64,000 nt of DNA, taken from Siphonodentalium dalli (Eukaryota; Mollusca; Scaphopoda; Gadilida; Siphonodentaliidae). The translations under genes were made by a program, and so were the position numbers. The notes below the pieces were generated by a model. The model was not told the DNA's origin. It made no database searches and saw only the letters and a list, made by a program, of their open reading frames with translations. Below, one piece after another: positions 11,265-22,370 of the stretch. The stretch spans positions 195,574,052-195,638,051 of the forward strand of contig CP136067.1 of the NCBI GenBank assembly GCA_032622095.1, given 5' to 3'. How positions within the stretch are numbered: the first letter of the stretch is position 1; each line of letters opens with the position of its first letter.

Positions 11265-11949
11265 CTAAAGAACGGTATACCGCTCTTTAGTACTGAGGGC
11301 TAAAGAACGGTATACCGCTCTTTAGTGATGAGGTCTAAAGAGCGGTACGGATTATAACCTTATGTGTTGGCGCAATGCGCAAAATATCTTGGCAACGCAC
11401 GTGCCGCTCATCCAACCTGGACCGCTCTTTAGCACCGAGGGCTAAAGAGCAGTATACCGTTCTTTAGCACCAAACGCTAAAGAGTGGTATACCGTTCATT
11501 AGCGTATCAGGCTCATATAGCTAAAGCGCGGTATACCGCTCTTTAGCGTTTGTCACTAAAGAGCAGTATACCGTTCTTTAGCGTTTGTCACTAAAGAGCA
11601 GTATACCGTTCTTTAGCGTTTGTCACTAAAGAGCAGTATACCGTTCTTTAGCGTTTGTCACTAAAGAGCAGTATACCGTTCTTTAGCGTTTGTCACTAAA
11701 GAGCAGTATACCGCTCTTTAGCGTTTGTCACTAAAGAGCAGTATACCGCTCTTTAGCGTTTGTCACTAAAGAGCAGTATACCGCTCTTTAGCGTTTGTCA
11801 TTAAAGAGCGGTATACCGTTAATTAGCGTATCAGGCTCATATAGCTAAAGAGCAGTATACCGCTCTTTAGCGTTTGTCACTAAAGAGCAGTATACCGTTA
11901 ATTAGCGTATCAAGCCCACATAGCTAAAGCGCGGTATACCGTTCTTTAG
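11265..11949. repeat. Array of 26-bp perfect palindromes, core period 35 bp
   Basis: Each unit carries a palindrome whose left half is CTAAAGAGCGGTA and whose right half is its exact reverse complement, or a near-perfect form with one arm base changed. In the central block (11546-11800) the palindromes are spaced by GCGTTTGTCA, giving an exact 35-bp period over seven or more units. Outside this block the spacers vary (for example 'tactgaggg', 'caccaaacg' and a longer one near 11500 and 11820). Substitutions in one arm often leave the other arm intact. No coding frame is present. Confidence 0.95.
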
Positions 11950-11984
11950 CCACGGCCTTATTTATTTACAAAAGCGCATACTCA

Positions 11985-12335
11985 TTTATCATTTGTTTAA
12001 ATCGTACAGTCGACGTGGTTGGAATTGACAGTTTTTTAAGAGTTTGATTATAAACACATCAGTTCGCAAAAATAAAAGACGACCATTGGGTTTTACATAG
12101 AGATGTATTAATCAAAATAGTGGGTTAGACTAAGTTTTGAGGATACCTGGTTATCATATCACGATGAAGATACAGATGTTTTAAAGAGATGTCCAACCCT
12201 CCTCTCTTCATCATGCTATACATCTATGCTGGCTATTTATTCTCAGTTTAAAAAACATGTTGCTATGCAGTAATCAGCTACATGTGCCCGACAAAGAGCG
12301 ATATTTTGAGTTGTTTGTGTTAGGCCATGAGTCTG
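11985..12335. repeat. Dispersed repeat C, copy 2
   Basis: Homologous to 9745-10105 through AAAATAAAAGACGAC, GGGTTTTACATAGAG and GTGGGTTAGACTAAG. Several small indels are present. It has no coding capacity. Confidence 0.8.
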
Positions 12336-12359
12336 TTCCAAAAAAATGAAAGAAATTCT

Positions 12360-12480
12360 CTGTATGTATAACTGAATCTAGTGGGTTATGCTAAGATTCT
12401 GATGACACCTAGTTATCATATCTTCATGAAGCTACAGATGTGTTAAATATATGTCCATGTGCTCCTCTGTTCATTTCGCC
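12360..12480. repeat. Dispersed repeat C, partial copy 3
   Basis: Only the middle of the repeat is present, from 'ctagtgggttatgctaag' to 'atgtccatgtgctcctc', directly after copy 2. The two may have arisen by partial tandem duplication. Confidence 0.7.
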
Positions 12481-12617
12481 CAATTTGGGCGTTACTGTGA
12501 TGGCTGTTTTTCTTCTGACATGTGTGTCAGGATAGAGGAGCTGGAGGATTTGTGTAAATGTTAGCCCAAACTACATTTCCAAGTAACGATGGTTTGTTGT
12601 TTATTTTGAGGAATCGT

Positions 12618-13171
12618 ACCACATCAGATGAATTCAGCCCAAATATGTTAACAGTTGTCGTGTAAAACATTTGCAGTATGTTAGCGTTATTTGTTTTTTT
12701 GCGGATGTCATTTAACATGGGGAAAATAGACTACTACGTTTGAACGGCATGTGCATTTGTGGGTTTTTTTTAATTATAACAACATGATAATCAATAACAG
12801 AGGCAGTCTCTGTCAAATACAGTCGCTCTATTTACGATACTAATTGGGGAACTTTCAAAATTAAATTACGCGTAGACTAGCGTAAACGGATACCTGCTGC
12901 ATTTTATAGAAGGTGCCGGAATCGGCCTACTCGCCCCAGGGCTAACTCGCCCCAGTCGACGTGTGCCAACTCGGAATAAAAGGCCGGCTCGGAATAAAAG
13001 ATGTATACGGGGTGTTATATGGCGTTTGGTCCGTTGTTTCTCAATGAATATTATTGAAAATTGGTGTATATGTCCGGGCTGGGACATGGAATACAATAAC
13101 GTTTGAATTGTTTTTAAATTTACAAATGTGTTGATTTTATTCAACATTTTCGTTCTGAAACACACTATACT
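12618..13171 (+). repeat. Dispersed repeat D, copy 1 (inverted relative to 49502-50058)
   Basis: The whole segment matches the reverse complement of 49502-50058, including 'cagcccaaatatgttaac', 'gtctctgtcaaata', 'gccccag...gtcgac', 'cggtttggtccgttg'-like text and 'cgttctgaaacacacta'. Matches are interrupted by small indels. No protein is recognised in it. Confidence 0.85.
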
Positions 13172-14297
13172 CGTCATGTCGATATCTAGTATTACTTAGA
13201 AATTTCAGCTTTCCAGATTCATAATCGCTCCATTGACTGTAACAGATGAAATTATCCCCCTCTTCGGATCGAGTGTCACTGAAACTTTATTTTGTTAGAC
13301 TGCCTGTAGTCACTGATTATATGTGGAAATAATCTGTAATAAGATGTAGCACTGTTTTATTTTATATTTACATTTAGTGCTGTTTTTTATACAACAATTC
13401 CACCCAGGCTTCTCAACGGTACGCAGTACCGGTACCGCGTACTCGGGCATTTTTTACGGTAACGGTGCTGATGTGCAGATCCGCCGGTACTCGGTACTGT
13501 GGTTGCATATATGCACGTTCGTAGATCAGCAGGCTGTCTGGCAAAATACAGTAGTATCAAGTTTCGCTCTTTGGTTTAATAATATTTATTCCCAATAATA
13601 ATTTGATACAATATAATATATTGGTAATTCATGTTACCATGTTCCTTGTGTATGGGAGTGGATTCGGCTGTAAGCCTATATGGCTTATATATGCCGTCTC
13701 CACAAGTGACCTTATCATCGGTGGACATATACAATGGTGCGACAAAGCAAGCAATATTATGCTTGCATTACTCGAGTCGCGTCCCGTCGTGGAGTTGTCG
13801 GAGACAGGTAATGAATTGGTATATTCATGTACTAAATGTTTACACCATGTCTAATATATTATAGTATGGGTTTCATAGAATGGGTTCGTAAGAGCAATAC
13901 AGACACAAGCATATATACAACATTTGTGTGTCACATGTCGTATCGGTCATCAGCTATTTCAATATTTCCATATATTAGATATTTACTTAATGTAATTATT
14001 ATTGGGCAGTGTCATATAATCTGTTTATATGTTAGCTCAGCGATGTATATATGGGGCGATTAGAAGCCGCAGTGCTTGGCCAAGCGCCGGTATATGAAAT
14101 ATCGCGGATCGCGTGACTTCGCGAGATCTCATTTCACTCTTGTTTTCGTCGTATGCGGGATTGTCTTGTGTTTTGCTTTTAAAAGGATATCTACATCTAA
14201 AAAAACGTGAGTATTGTACTTACTTATACGTTCTAAAATAAAACTTTGTCTAATAATCAAACTAAGCGACCGCTAATCTCATAACGTTCGTCGTAAG
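13172..14297. other. Unique DNA, nothing firmly recognised
   Basis: Several overlapping open frames of 73 to 83 codons lie at 13377-13864, two of them ending near a donor-like CAG/GTAATG at 13807. No family is recognised. A GC-richer patch with CpG (14090-14165) is followed by a donor-like ACG/GTGAGT near 14209. It could be a promoter and 5' untranslated exon for a plus-strand gene, but nothing proves it. Confidence 0.4.
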
Positions 14298-15626
14298 ATG
14301 CTCGTAGACGAATTAAAAGCATTAGATTCTCCCGTAACGAACACTGAACAACACAGAAAACACAAGAAAAATACCGGGGGAAAAATCGTGAGTTCATTGA
14401 TCCGATATAAATTGAAAGGATATCTTAAAGATCACATCCAATACCAATTTATTATACACGCTTTTGCTGTATTTCAACCATGTCCATTAAAGGTGAAATT
14501 TCGTGGAAATGTATTTCAATTTCCGAAATTCGAGCTATTGGGGGTGGACGTCTGATACCATTTATGTGTAACAGACTAACGACTTTTGCAGCCACATGAA
14601 CATGGCCGCAATTAAAATAGAAAGCTAGCAATATTGATATTGCTGATACATTAGGCGATGACTTTCAGTTGCATTGAAGTTGTTTTTTTTATTTTTCGGT
14701 TCATAACTTTACAAGAAATGAGCATCAATTGTTAAAAATGGACATTTCCCAATCTAGCACACTCGCGTTCGAATTTCAACAACTCTTCCAAAATAACCAG
14801 ATGTGGCATGAAACTATTGCATTAGATTGTTTTCTTATATATCCCTGAGTGACTTTCAGCATACTTTGCAAAGTTTTATTGCAGGAATTGTTTGTTATAT
14901 CACAATGTAAGTGTGTTGTTTTAAGACTGACAGCCTTTCTCGTTTTTATGGGGGAGGCCTACCACTTTCTCAATTTTTCTAAAATGGCTCTGACAAAAAT
15001 GGAATGTGTGGTGATTTTAAAATCATAATATAGCTATTTGTGTCCTTCAATTAATTTCATCATATTTTACTATTTCTTTTACACTTTTTTCATGTAGAAT
15101 TAACATTGGTTGGATTTTCTTGAAAATGTAAATTTGCAAGTATGGGGGTGGGAACTTTAGCATGTAATCATATATAACCAAAATTTGAATAAAATGATCA
15201 CTTAATTTTGATTTGGCATATGTCTTGGGATGACTATTAGCAAATTTTACAAGGATTAATAACCATGTTTTACCAATATCTTATCTCAAAGTTGAGCAAA
15301 TTTCATTAATATCTGACAAGTACAACCGGTATATCGGCGTGCTTGGATACGGTCCATGGAAATTGTACTGTCTGTATTTCATGATGATGTTCAATTGTCA
15401 AATATAACTTGAGAAAGTTTCCTATTGCATCAAAATGCTTTACATTCTACATGTATGTTCATGTATATTTGAACATGTATATGGTGTATCATATTAAATG
15501 TTATATCAGTCTCGGGCTCTCACCCCCCCCCCCATGTTCCCATGCCCCCAAATAGAATCAACATAGGAAACAAACTGATTATTAGTAATATATACTAGTA
15601 GTCATGCCTTACTTTGTTATTTCAGT
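14298..15626. other. AT-rich DNA with one 85-codon open frame
   Basis: The open frame 14298-14555 starts M-L-V-D-E-L-K-A-L and contains a donor-like ATC/GTGAGT at about 14386, but has no recognisable domain. The rest is AT-rich with no coding signal and ends in a pyrimidine-rich tract and TTTCAG before 15626. Confidence 0.35.
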
Positions 15627-15809
15627 ATGCCTGCGACAAAACGGAAGTGTATCCGCCAAAAAAGAAAGGACCAGTCGAAGAAGCAGAAAACTGAAGAACA
15701 ACCTTCTGCCATATCAGACACTACATGCATAACTGTTGATCAATTTCAATCAAAATATTACTATCTGTACATTCAAAGAGCAGGTCGTCCAGGTCATCCC
15801 ATGGGATAA
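15627..15809 (+). CDS. Possible basic N-terminal exon, function unknown
   Basis: An ATG lies one base after a good acceptor (TTATTTCAG at 15616-15625). The 60-codon frame begins M-P-A-T-K-R-K-C and continues with a Lys/Arg/Gln-rich stretch typical of a nuclear localisation signal, then T-V-D-Q-F-Q-S-K-Y-Y. Donor-like sites occur near 15785-15797 (CAG/GTC). It is on the same strand as the KDZ-type exons that begin 9.5 kb downstream and might be their first coding exon, because such proteins often start with a basic segment. The distance and the lack of intermediate exons make this weak. A spurious open frame is the alternative. Confidence 0.22.
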   Translation: MPATKRKCIRQKRKDQSKKQKTEEQPSAISDTTCITVDQFQSKYYYLYIQRAGRPGHPMG

Positions 15810-16729
15810 AATCTTCGTTTGCCATTTTCAGACTAGTGAAAGTCTGTGGGGATATCTCCATTTTACCCAATACCCAATCTGATTAATATAAGCTTTATTT
15901 ATAATTTGTGAATATGCATTCGTTTTTCTTTCTATGAGGTGGCGCTTTATTGTTTAATATTTCGCACTTACATAAATACTTATAAAGTTGTTTGTATCTC
16001 TTTGTTTAAAAAGAAGATACTTAATAATAGCTACTAGAACCTGTGAATGTAGTCGATTGAACAATCGCAATATGAGCACTGAAGTCACACGCAAGATAAA
16101 ACAATATTGTCATTGGCTTCGTTGTGGATTAAAATAAAACAGGTAAAATTAGCGATGGTTAGCCCTCTTCGCGATGTGTTAACATTGCATTAACTGAAGT
16201 GTGATCATATTCAATTCGCATTGCTTTGGGACAGATTAAACTTCCTGCTTCATTCAAGCCTAGTTATATAAACACTATTAAGTTTTGCTAATTGAGCATT
16301 CACCAACTTGATATGTCATTAATAGTTGCGTAATTACGCTCTTTTAGTTAAGAAATAATTCGGCGGAAATGACAACAATGCTCCTTCTATGACTGAGTGT
16401 GATGCTTCAATTTCAAAGCTTTATTTTAATGCCCAGTAGGTGTTTTCCCACTTTTATTAGGCCACTATAAACAATAAACTAAATGTGTTCAATGTAAAAT
16501 TAATTCAAGTATTTATTATAAGCGGGTAAATGAAAGAAGCTAGCGTCAGAAAGGAAACATTGTGTGCTAACGACACTAAACGAAATCAAAAGACGCCATT
16601 TTGTTTACGCCGTGGTTATAGCAACAGGAGATCTCGCAGTCAGGCTCTCGTTAATTGGCAAACAAAAGAATCCGCGATATATTGCGTTACTCCACGAGAG
16701 TTGCCTATCCATCTCATTTACGTCCATGG
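15810..16729. other. Unique AT-rich DNA
   Basis: No gene or repeat family is recognised. Open frames near 16530-16755 are short and run into the LINE boundary. Confidence 0.5.
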
Positions 16730-19311
16730 TTAGCTCGAAAAGCGTTCTGTCATGATTATGAATTTCTGGACTGTTTTAAATGTCAAAATATTTTCGCTCA
16801 GACTATTTGAAATCGTGCCGTTCAGTGCGCTCTCAAAGGTTGTTCTTTCTAAACTACCAGAAAGACATTCGTTTCTTTGTCTACTGTATAATGGGCAGTG
16901 GAATAAGAAATGATTCGCCGTTTCATCACTTCCACACACACAATGGGGACTTGATCTGAGAAAATTTTCACACAGGTCTTTATTAAGAAAACTACAACCA
17001 AGTCGCAATCTGCAGTGATGTATTTGCGCTGGGCGTGAGTAATAATAATAGTGGTAAATATAAGGTTCTCTACGGTTATTATCCGTGCTTCCTATTGCCG
17101 ACTTAAAGTCACATAATGTTTCACACTTCCGGACATTTTCTGTGAGTGTGTTCCACATCTCAACGGCTGAGGGAAGAAAGGACTTTTCGTATGACGCAGT
17201 ATCACAAGAAGGGTTAGTTATGTGATGCTTTCTCAGTGGATATCGGTGCATATTCTATGTTGATCTCGGAACTAAGGTATATAGATATGAGGGTGTCATT
17301 TTATAGAACATTTTGTAGAATTGGCATAATTTGGAGATTTTCCGACGTTCTGACAAGTTTTCCCATCCAGTTTCCTTTATGAGGTTTTCATTACTGCAGC
17401 TTTTTGTTGCTCCAGTTACTATTCTCGCTGCCTCATATTGCACTTTTTCGAGCAAGTCGCTTTCGCCATTAGTACAATTGTCCCAAACAGGAGAAGCATA
17501 TTCTAAAATAGGACGTATATAAACAAAATAAATTCTTTCAAGGGTTCTCCTGTCTAGGACAAATTTGTTCTTTGCAAGCAAAGCCACTTTTTTGGCTGCT
17601 CTCTTTTGAATTTCAGTTACATGATGGCTCCAGTTACCATTGTTGTTGAATGTCAGTCCTAGATGTTTATAATTAGACACAGTTTCTATTACTTCGTCGC
17701 CCATTATTAAAGGTTTGTGTGTAGGTTTGTTATCTTTTCGCGATATTATCATTGATTTTGTCTTAGGGGCACTAAATTTGACATTCCACTGTTTGGACCA
17801 CCTCATAATTTTTTTTAAGTCAGAATTCATGACATCAGCCGCTAAATCTGGATCTTCTATTGATAGATAAATTGATGTGTCGTCGGCGGAGAGCTTTATA
17901 TTACATGTGAGGTCATTCACAATATCATTTATGTAAACTAGGAATAAAAGAGGGCTTAGTATTGACCCTTGAGGGACACCTGCCAGGACGGGTTTCCATG
18001 ATGATTGCACACCTTCAATGCATACACTTTGCCTCCTCTCACTCACAGTGTGGATCTTCTTATGTTTCGTCTGGTCACTCGACTGAATAAATGATTTATG
18101 GCACACATCACATTGATACGGACGCAAATAGCTAGACAATAATGTCAAAATATTCCCCTCTACACCACATTTTTGTAATTTGAAAATTAGTCCTTATGCC
18201 AAACCTTGTCGAAAGCTTTGCTAATATCACAAAATAGGCATCTGATTTCCTTTCCTTCTTCTAGATTTGAAATTATATACTGGTATATCTCAGTTAATTG
18301 GTATACGGTGGAATCTTTTGGAGTGAATCCGGATTGCAAATTAGTGAGGAGATTATTATCCCTTAGGTATGTGGTGAGACTTTTATAGATACATTTCTCA
18401 AAGACTTTAGAAATACAACTGAGAAGTGCGACTGGACGATAGTTACTGGGTTCAGAGGGATCACCTTTTTTGAAAATGGGCGTTATATTCGCGCGTTTCC
18501 ATTCAACTGGGAAATGTGATTCTTCAATATATTTATTTAATAAATATTCCAAGGGATTTGCGATGGAGCTAGCACATTCTTTTAAGATCCTTGGACTGAT
18601 ATCATCGGGGCCACTGGCTTTTGCTATCTTTAATTCTTTTAGTGCGGAGTATACTTGTTCGCTCGTGATTATCATATTTTCAAATCTGGATTCCGTTCTG
18701 TATGTCATATTTGGTAACTCTGCATTTGACGAATCTGGCAAGGATGAGATTTTGCAAAAGAAATCGTTAAGTATTTCAGCTTTTTGGTAGGGATTGGAAG
18801 TAAATTCTGTACCATCATTAAGTGGTGGTATCGGTTTAGATCGTGGTTTTAGAAATTGATTTAATGTCTTCCACCATACCGATGTCTCTGTATTTTTGCT
18901 ACCAAGAATGGTTTGTATTTTATCAATATGCGAATGTTTAGCTACTCTAATGGCGTGTACTGTTTCGTTTCTTTTCGATCGGGAATTAGTCCACGAATTC
19001 TCTGTATTTTTGCGTTTTGCTATTCTATATGTTCGCTTTCTTTGTCTTATTAATTTGCGAATTGACGCATTCATTCAATCGGGTTCATTAGTTCGAATTG
19101 TAATTTCCTTGTGGGGAATATGGTTTTCCATTATATTTTTTAGTTTCGTTGTGAATATTGATGTCAGGTCCACTGTGGTTGCGTTTTCCATATCAGTTTC
19201 GCTCTTTAAGGGCTTTGTGGACCCAATTTTTCCAAAATGTCCCAAAATTTTATAGAGTCCAAATAAAGGAGTCTGTTCATGTATATTAGTCATAATATAA
19301 ACCGAGCCCAT
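16730..19311 (-). mobile_element. Non-LTR retrotransposon, reverse transcriptase ORF2 with zinc-finger insertion, inactive
   Basis: The minus strand encodes most of a CR1/Jockey-type ORF2. From 19311 down it shows a linker with I-R-K-L-I-R-Q-R-K-R-T-Y-R, then reverse-transcriptase motifs W-K-R-A-N-I-T-P-I-F-K-K-G, N-Y-R-P-V-A-L-L-S, Q-S-G-F, the catalytic D-I-S-K-A-F-D-K-V-W, G-V-P-Q-G-S-I-L, the A-D-D box, thumb motifs H-L-G-L-T-F and P-V-W-D-N-C-T, and a C-terminal Cys/His motif near C-V-C-G-S-D-E-T-A-N-H-F. The endonuclease is missing, as in 5'-truncated copies. Breaks seen are a TGA at 19075-19077 where Trp is expected, a one-base deletion at about 18192-18194 after W-H-K, and a TAG at 17255-17257. 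The A-D-D box is preceded by L-S instead of the usual Phe or Tyr. An 87-bp zinc-finger segment interrupts the palm (18038-18124). The element sits opposite in strand to the KDZ-like gene. Confidence 0.93.
18038..18124 (-). other. C2H2 zinc-finger module inserted in frame in the LINE reverse transcriptase
   Basis: Between S-S-Y-L and R-R-Q-S-V-C-I-E-G, where related LINEs have only two or three residues, this copy has 29 codons. They encode R-P-Y-Q-C-D-V-C-H-K-S-F followed by a segment ending K-H-K-K-I-H-T-V-S-E. The pattern is an exact C-x2-C-x12-H-x3-H finger, with the conserved Phe and the usual R/K-P-Y lead-in. The net gain is close to 84 bp, exactly one 28-residue finger repeat. The related LINE at 30471-31640 does not cover this position, so no internal comparison is possible. 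Confidence 0.9.
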
Positions 19312-19472
19312 TGATACAACATTTTGAGAGTATACTTCATGGTGGATTATGTTAGAAATACAAAATGTGAACTTTATTGAGATTTCAAAAAAAATAATTT
19401 ACAGGCAATGGTCCAAGAAAAACAAAGTCCAAATCTAAGAATCAAATATGGGAATATGTACTGAACACTGTG

Positions 19473-19920
19473 ATGAATGATGTATTACAAAAAGAATATT
19501 ATATTTCTTGAGTGTTCTTTGATAAAATTACTTTGAACCGGTTGTTGACAAATGATATATACTTGCTTGAATGTTGGCTATGTGGGTGGTAGCAGGCACG
19601 GGTTAACAGCTGGCCATTGTAACTGCTCTAGAATGCTAATCCTCAATCATACCCCTACCAGATTTCCAAAGTAATTCTAGTAAGTAGGTCACTACTCACT
19701 CAGGGTGAACACGCATGTGGAAGTTTGACACCTGTTGACACTGGTAAAAAGCCATTCATATCGGAATGGACATCAGCCATGAAAGGTTGACCCATTAACT
19801 GCTGCCTCTCAGTCAACCATATTCTGAAGTTAGTATATCATTTGTCAACAACCGGTTCAAAGTCATTTTATCAAAGAACACTCAAGAAATATAATATTCT
19901 TTCTGTAATACATCATTCAT
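19473..19920. mobile_element. MITE-like element with about 90-bp terminal inverted repeats
   Basis: The left arm (19473-19560) begins ATGAATGATGTATTACA and includes CTTGAGTGTTCTTTGATAAA and GAACCGGTTGTTGACAAATG. The right arm (about 19830-19920) is its reverse complement with a few changes. The 270-bp core has no coding frame. No clear target-site duplication is visible. Confidence 0.85.
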
Positions 19921-20764
19921 TCTAAATTTGGCCCTTAAAATATTGAACCCCAAATTGGAGCCCGCACAGAACAGCACTTAAGTCAACTGTACCTGTGTCA
20001 TGTCCCAATGCTGGATGGTCCATATATACCACAACATTCATATTATATGCCAATAATTCAAAGGTATGGGCCCACGTAATCACATAAAATCTCAAGAAAA
20101 TGTCACTTTGGCACAATATGTCACCATTGGATATGAGTCAATATCAATTTTGGTCAAAATTTATGTCCTCGGTGGATGATGAGTGCATAATGCAACGTGC
20201 GGATCCCAACTATTGTTTCCAGTGTGCATCTCTATCACTGTCATAACATGCACACACAAATAAGCGTGATGTTCGGGTATATATGTATGTAATGGGCTCA
20301 TTCATGGCCAGATTTGACCAAAATGGCCTGTCCCCAGGAAAATTTTACAGGCTAAAATCGAAATTTCGATATATTAACTACATGCCACCGAGAAAATCCT
20401 CTGGCATATCATTAGTTTAGTTCTTGATATAAACTACTGTCACATATACACCACCCAAGATTGAACTTAACTAAGTGAAAATTGCTCAGAAACTTTGTAC
20501 CTCAGCATTTTGTCTCTCATGTAACGAAGTGCTATTTACTTGACATAATGACGTATCCCTGATATTTATAATCTCCGTATTTTGTTCTCCGTGATGCTGT
20601 GTACGTCACAATATCGGAAACGCATGTCGTCTGAATCAAAAAACAACTTGCGATAACACAATTATATAATAGGTAGGTTGACCCCCTCGCGTACTTTTCA
20701 AAGTCGTCTTTTAAATAACGCATGTTTGTTCGCTATAACATATGTATAATTTTATTTCAAATAA
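19921..20764. other. Unique AT-rich DNA, includes left partner of a 31-bp inverted pair
   Basis: No gene is recognised. Positions 20131-20161 form an exact 31-bp inverted match to 25106-25136, described in the findings. Confidence 0.5.
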
Positions 20765-20968
20765 ATGTTTCCGAAGCCACTGTGGTGTATTTTATACTTC
20801 CCTATTTTCGCCATACTGGAAGGAGAACTCATTGAATGCCGAGACCAGAATGGTCTGTACTATCTCTACTGTAACATTCTCTGCTGTAACAGGCCAAAAC
20901 GTTACAGGAGAGACCAATACTGTAACGAAAGGGGAATGCTGCTGTTTGCAGAGGCTGTTTGTGCGTGA
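20765..20968 (+). CDS. Possible small secreted Cys-rich protein, unrecognised
   Basis: A 67-codon frame starts M-F-P-K-P-L-W-C-I-L-Y-F-P-I-F-A-I-L, which could be a signal peptide. It is followed by a short region with a cysteine pattern (E-C-R-D-Q-N-G-L-Y-Y-L-Y-C and then L-C-C-N-R-P) and basic residues R-Y-R-R-D-Q-Y-C. The pattern loosely recalls the Cys/Tyr-rich ectodomains of Shisa-like small membrane proteins, but it lacks the diagnostic downstream membrane segment, and an overlapping 126-codon frame (20742-21122) is also open. No splice donor clearly ends it. I treat it as a weak candidate; chance is quite possible. Confidence 0.2.
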   Translation: MFPKPLWCILYFPIFAILEGELIECRDQNGLYYLYCNILCCNRPKRYRRDQYCNERGMLLFAEAVCA

Positions 20969-21564
20969 ACACACGCAACACCAAGCTGAAATATCTAGAG
21001 GGTGTAACTGGGGTCTTGTTCTTCTTTCAGATTACAAAATGTGTTTGATTTGGAAAATATCATTTACGTGCGTCGATGTTTTGAATTTTCGTTACATGAA
21101 AGATATGTTTATGTTACATTAAAGATGTTCTTATGTGGTAAGTCGATTTTGCATTTCATGTGATTGTTATGAAACCATGATAGCCGGGAGAAAACATCAA
21201 TTATAACGAGACTGTTACTTTTTATTAGTTATTCCTTCGGTTGCAACATGATTCCGTGTACGATCTAACTCAAATCGAGTGGCCGTTACAGTAAATACAA
21301 CAATTGTTATCCAGAGGACATGCCTGTGGCATTTAATAATTTTTTCTCTTTTCTTTGCAGCGGAAATATATCACGCGATATACATAATATTTAATTGGTT
21401 ATGTTTGTCTTTCAACTCGAACTATTTTTCTGGTTTGGATAATAGTAACCTTTCTAGTATTAAATTTGGGAAATTAGTGTTACACGAGGGATATATGTAT
21501 GTTATAGTAAGGATATTGATACGTTGTGAGTTGATTATGCGTTAGGGGGACGTCTTTTAAACAA
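20969..21564. other. Unique DNA, nothing recognised
   Basis: A TTTCTTTGCAG acceptor-like site at 21350-21360 precedes an 88-codon open region, but the translation is hydrophobic low-complexity and not recognised. Confidence 0.45.
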
Positions 21565-22370
21565 TATGGCCATCCCAGATAGCATGACTACGTTGGGGCA
21601 AAGTTGGCATAATGTCGGCACTGTTGGCATTAGGTTTGGTTGGGTTGACGTTGTTGGCCCTTGGTTGGCCCAACGTATTCCTCCCAACCGTTGGAAATAT
21701 AACGTTGGCCCAACGTTGTGCCAACGCGTACATGCCAACGTAAGTATCTGCAGTAAATTGGTTGGGTTGGCCCAACCGTTGGAAATATAACGTTGGCCCC
21801 CAACGTTGAGCCATCGCGAACATGCCAACGGAATTATATACAGTAAATTGGTTGGGTTGGCGTGGTTGGCCCAACGTATTCCTCCAAACCGTTGGAAATA
21901 TAACGTTGGCCAACGTTGTGCCAACGCGAACATGCTAACGGAATTATCTGCAGTAAATTGGTTGGGTTGGTGTGGTTGGGCCTTGGTTGGCCCAACGTAT
22001 TCCTCCCAACCGTTGGAAGTATAACGTTGGGCCAACGCCAACACGAAAATGGAATTTACTGTACACATCACATTGGTTGGGTTTACGTTGTTGGCCCTTG
22101 GTTGATCCCAATTAAGGTATTCCTCCCATGCAACAGTTGGAATTATAACGTTGGTCCAATGTTGGGTCAACGACAACGGCCTCATGGCAGTCCAATTACA
22201 TATAGCGTACATACATGTGATATAAATCTCAACGATATGCCGATACTTTATGTTCCGTAAACACACGTACAATCATTGCTGACACAATATATGATACGAT
22301 ATGTCATAAAATACGTTGGATGGTGTCGGTTGGTATATCGTTGGCCCAACGTAATGCCAACGTAGATGAC
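21565..22370. repeat. GTTGGCCCAACG-rich imperfect tandem repeats
   Basis: Four to five diverged units with spacing of 90 to 120 bp start near 21637, 21757, 21847, 21958 and 22073. Each contains GGTTGGGTTGG, a palindromic TTGGCCCAACGT core, CCGTTGGAAATATAACG and usually CAGTAAATTGG. Because the cores are self-complementary, the region can form many alternative hairpins. Open frames across it on both strands are repeat artefacts. Confidence 0.9.

Noticed and set aside
11265-11949. CRISPR-like array (palindromic repeats with spacers)
   Set aside because: The spacers are identical rather than unique, there are no cas genes, and the DNA is eukaryotic. It is a tandem palindrome array.
14298-14555. 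An 85-codon frame as first exon of the KDZ-like gene
   Set aside because: No recognisable domain and no evidence of splicing to the exons 11 kb downstream. Kept only as a note.
21535-22272. A 245-codon minus-strand frame rich in Trp, Asn and Pro
   Set aside because: It reads through the GTTGGCC palindromic repeats. The plus strand is also open over much of the same DNA, and no known domain is present.
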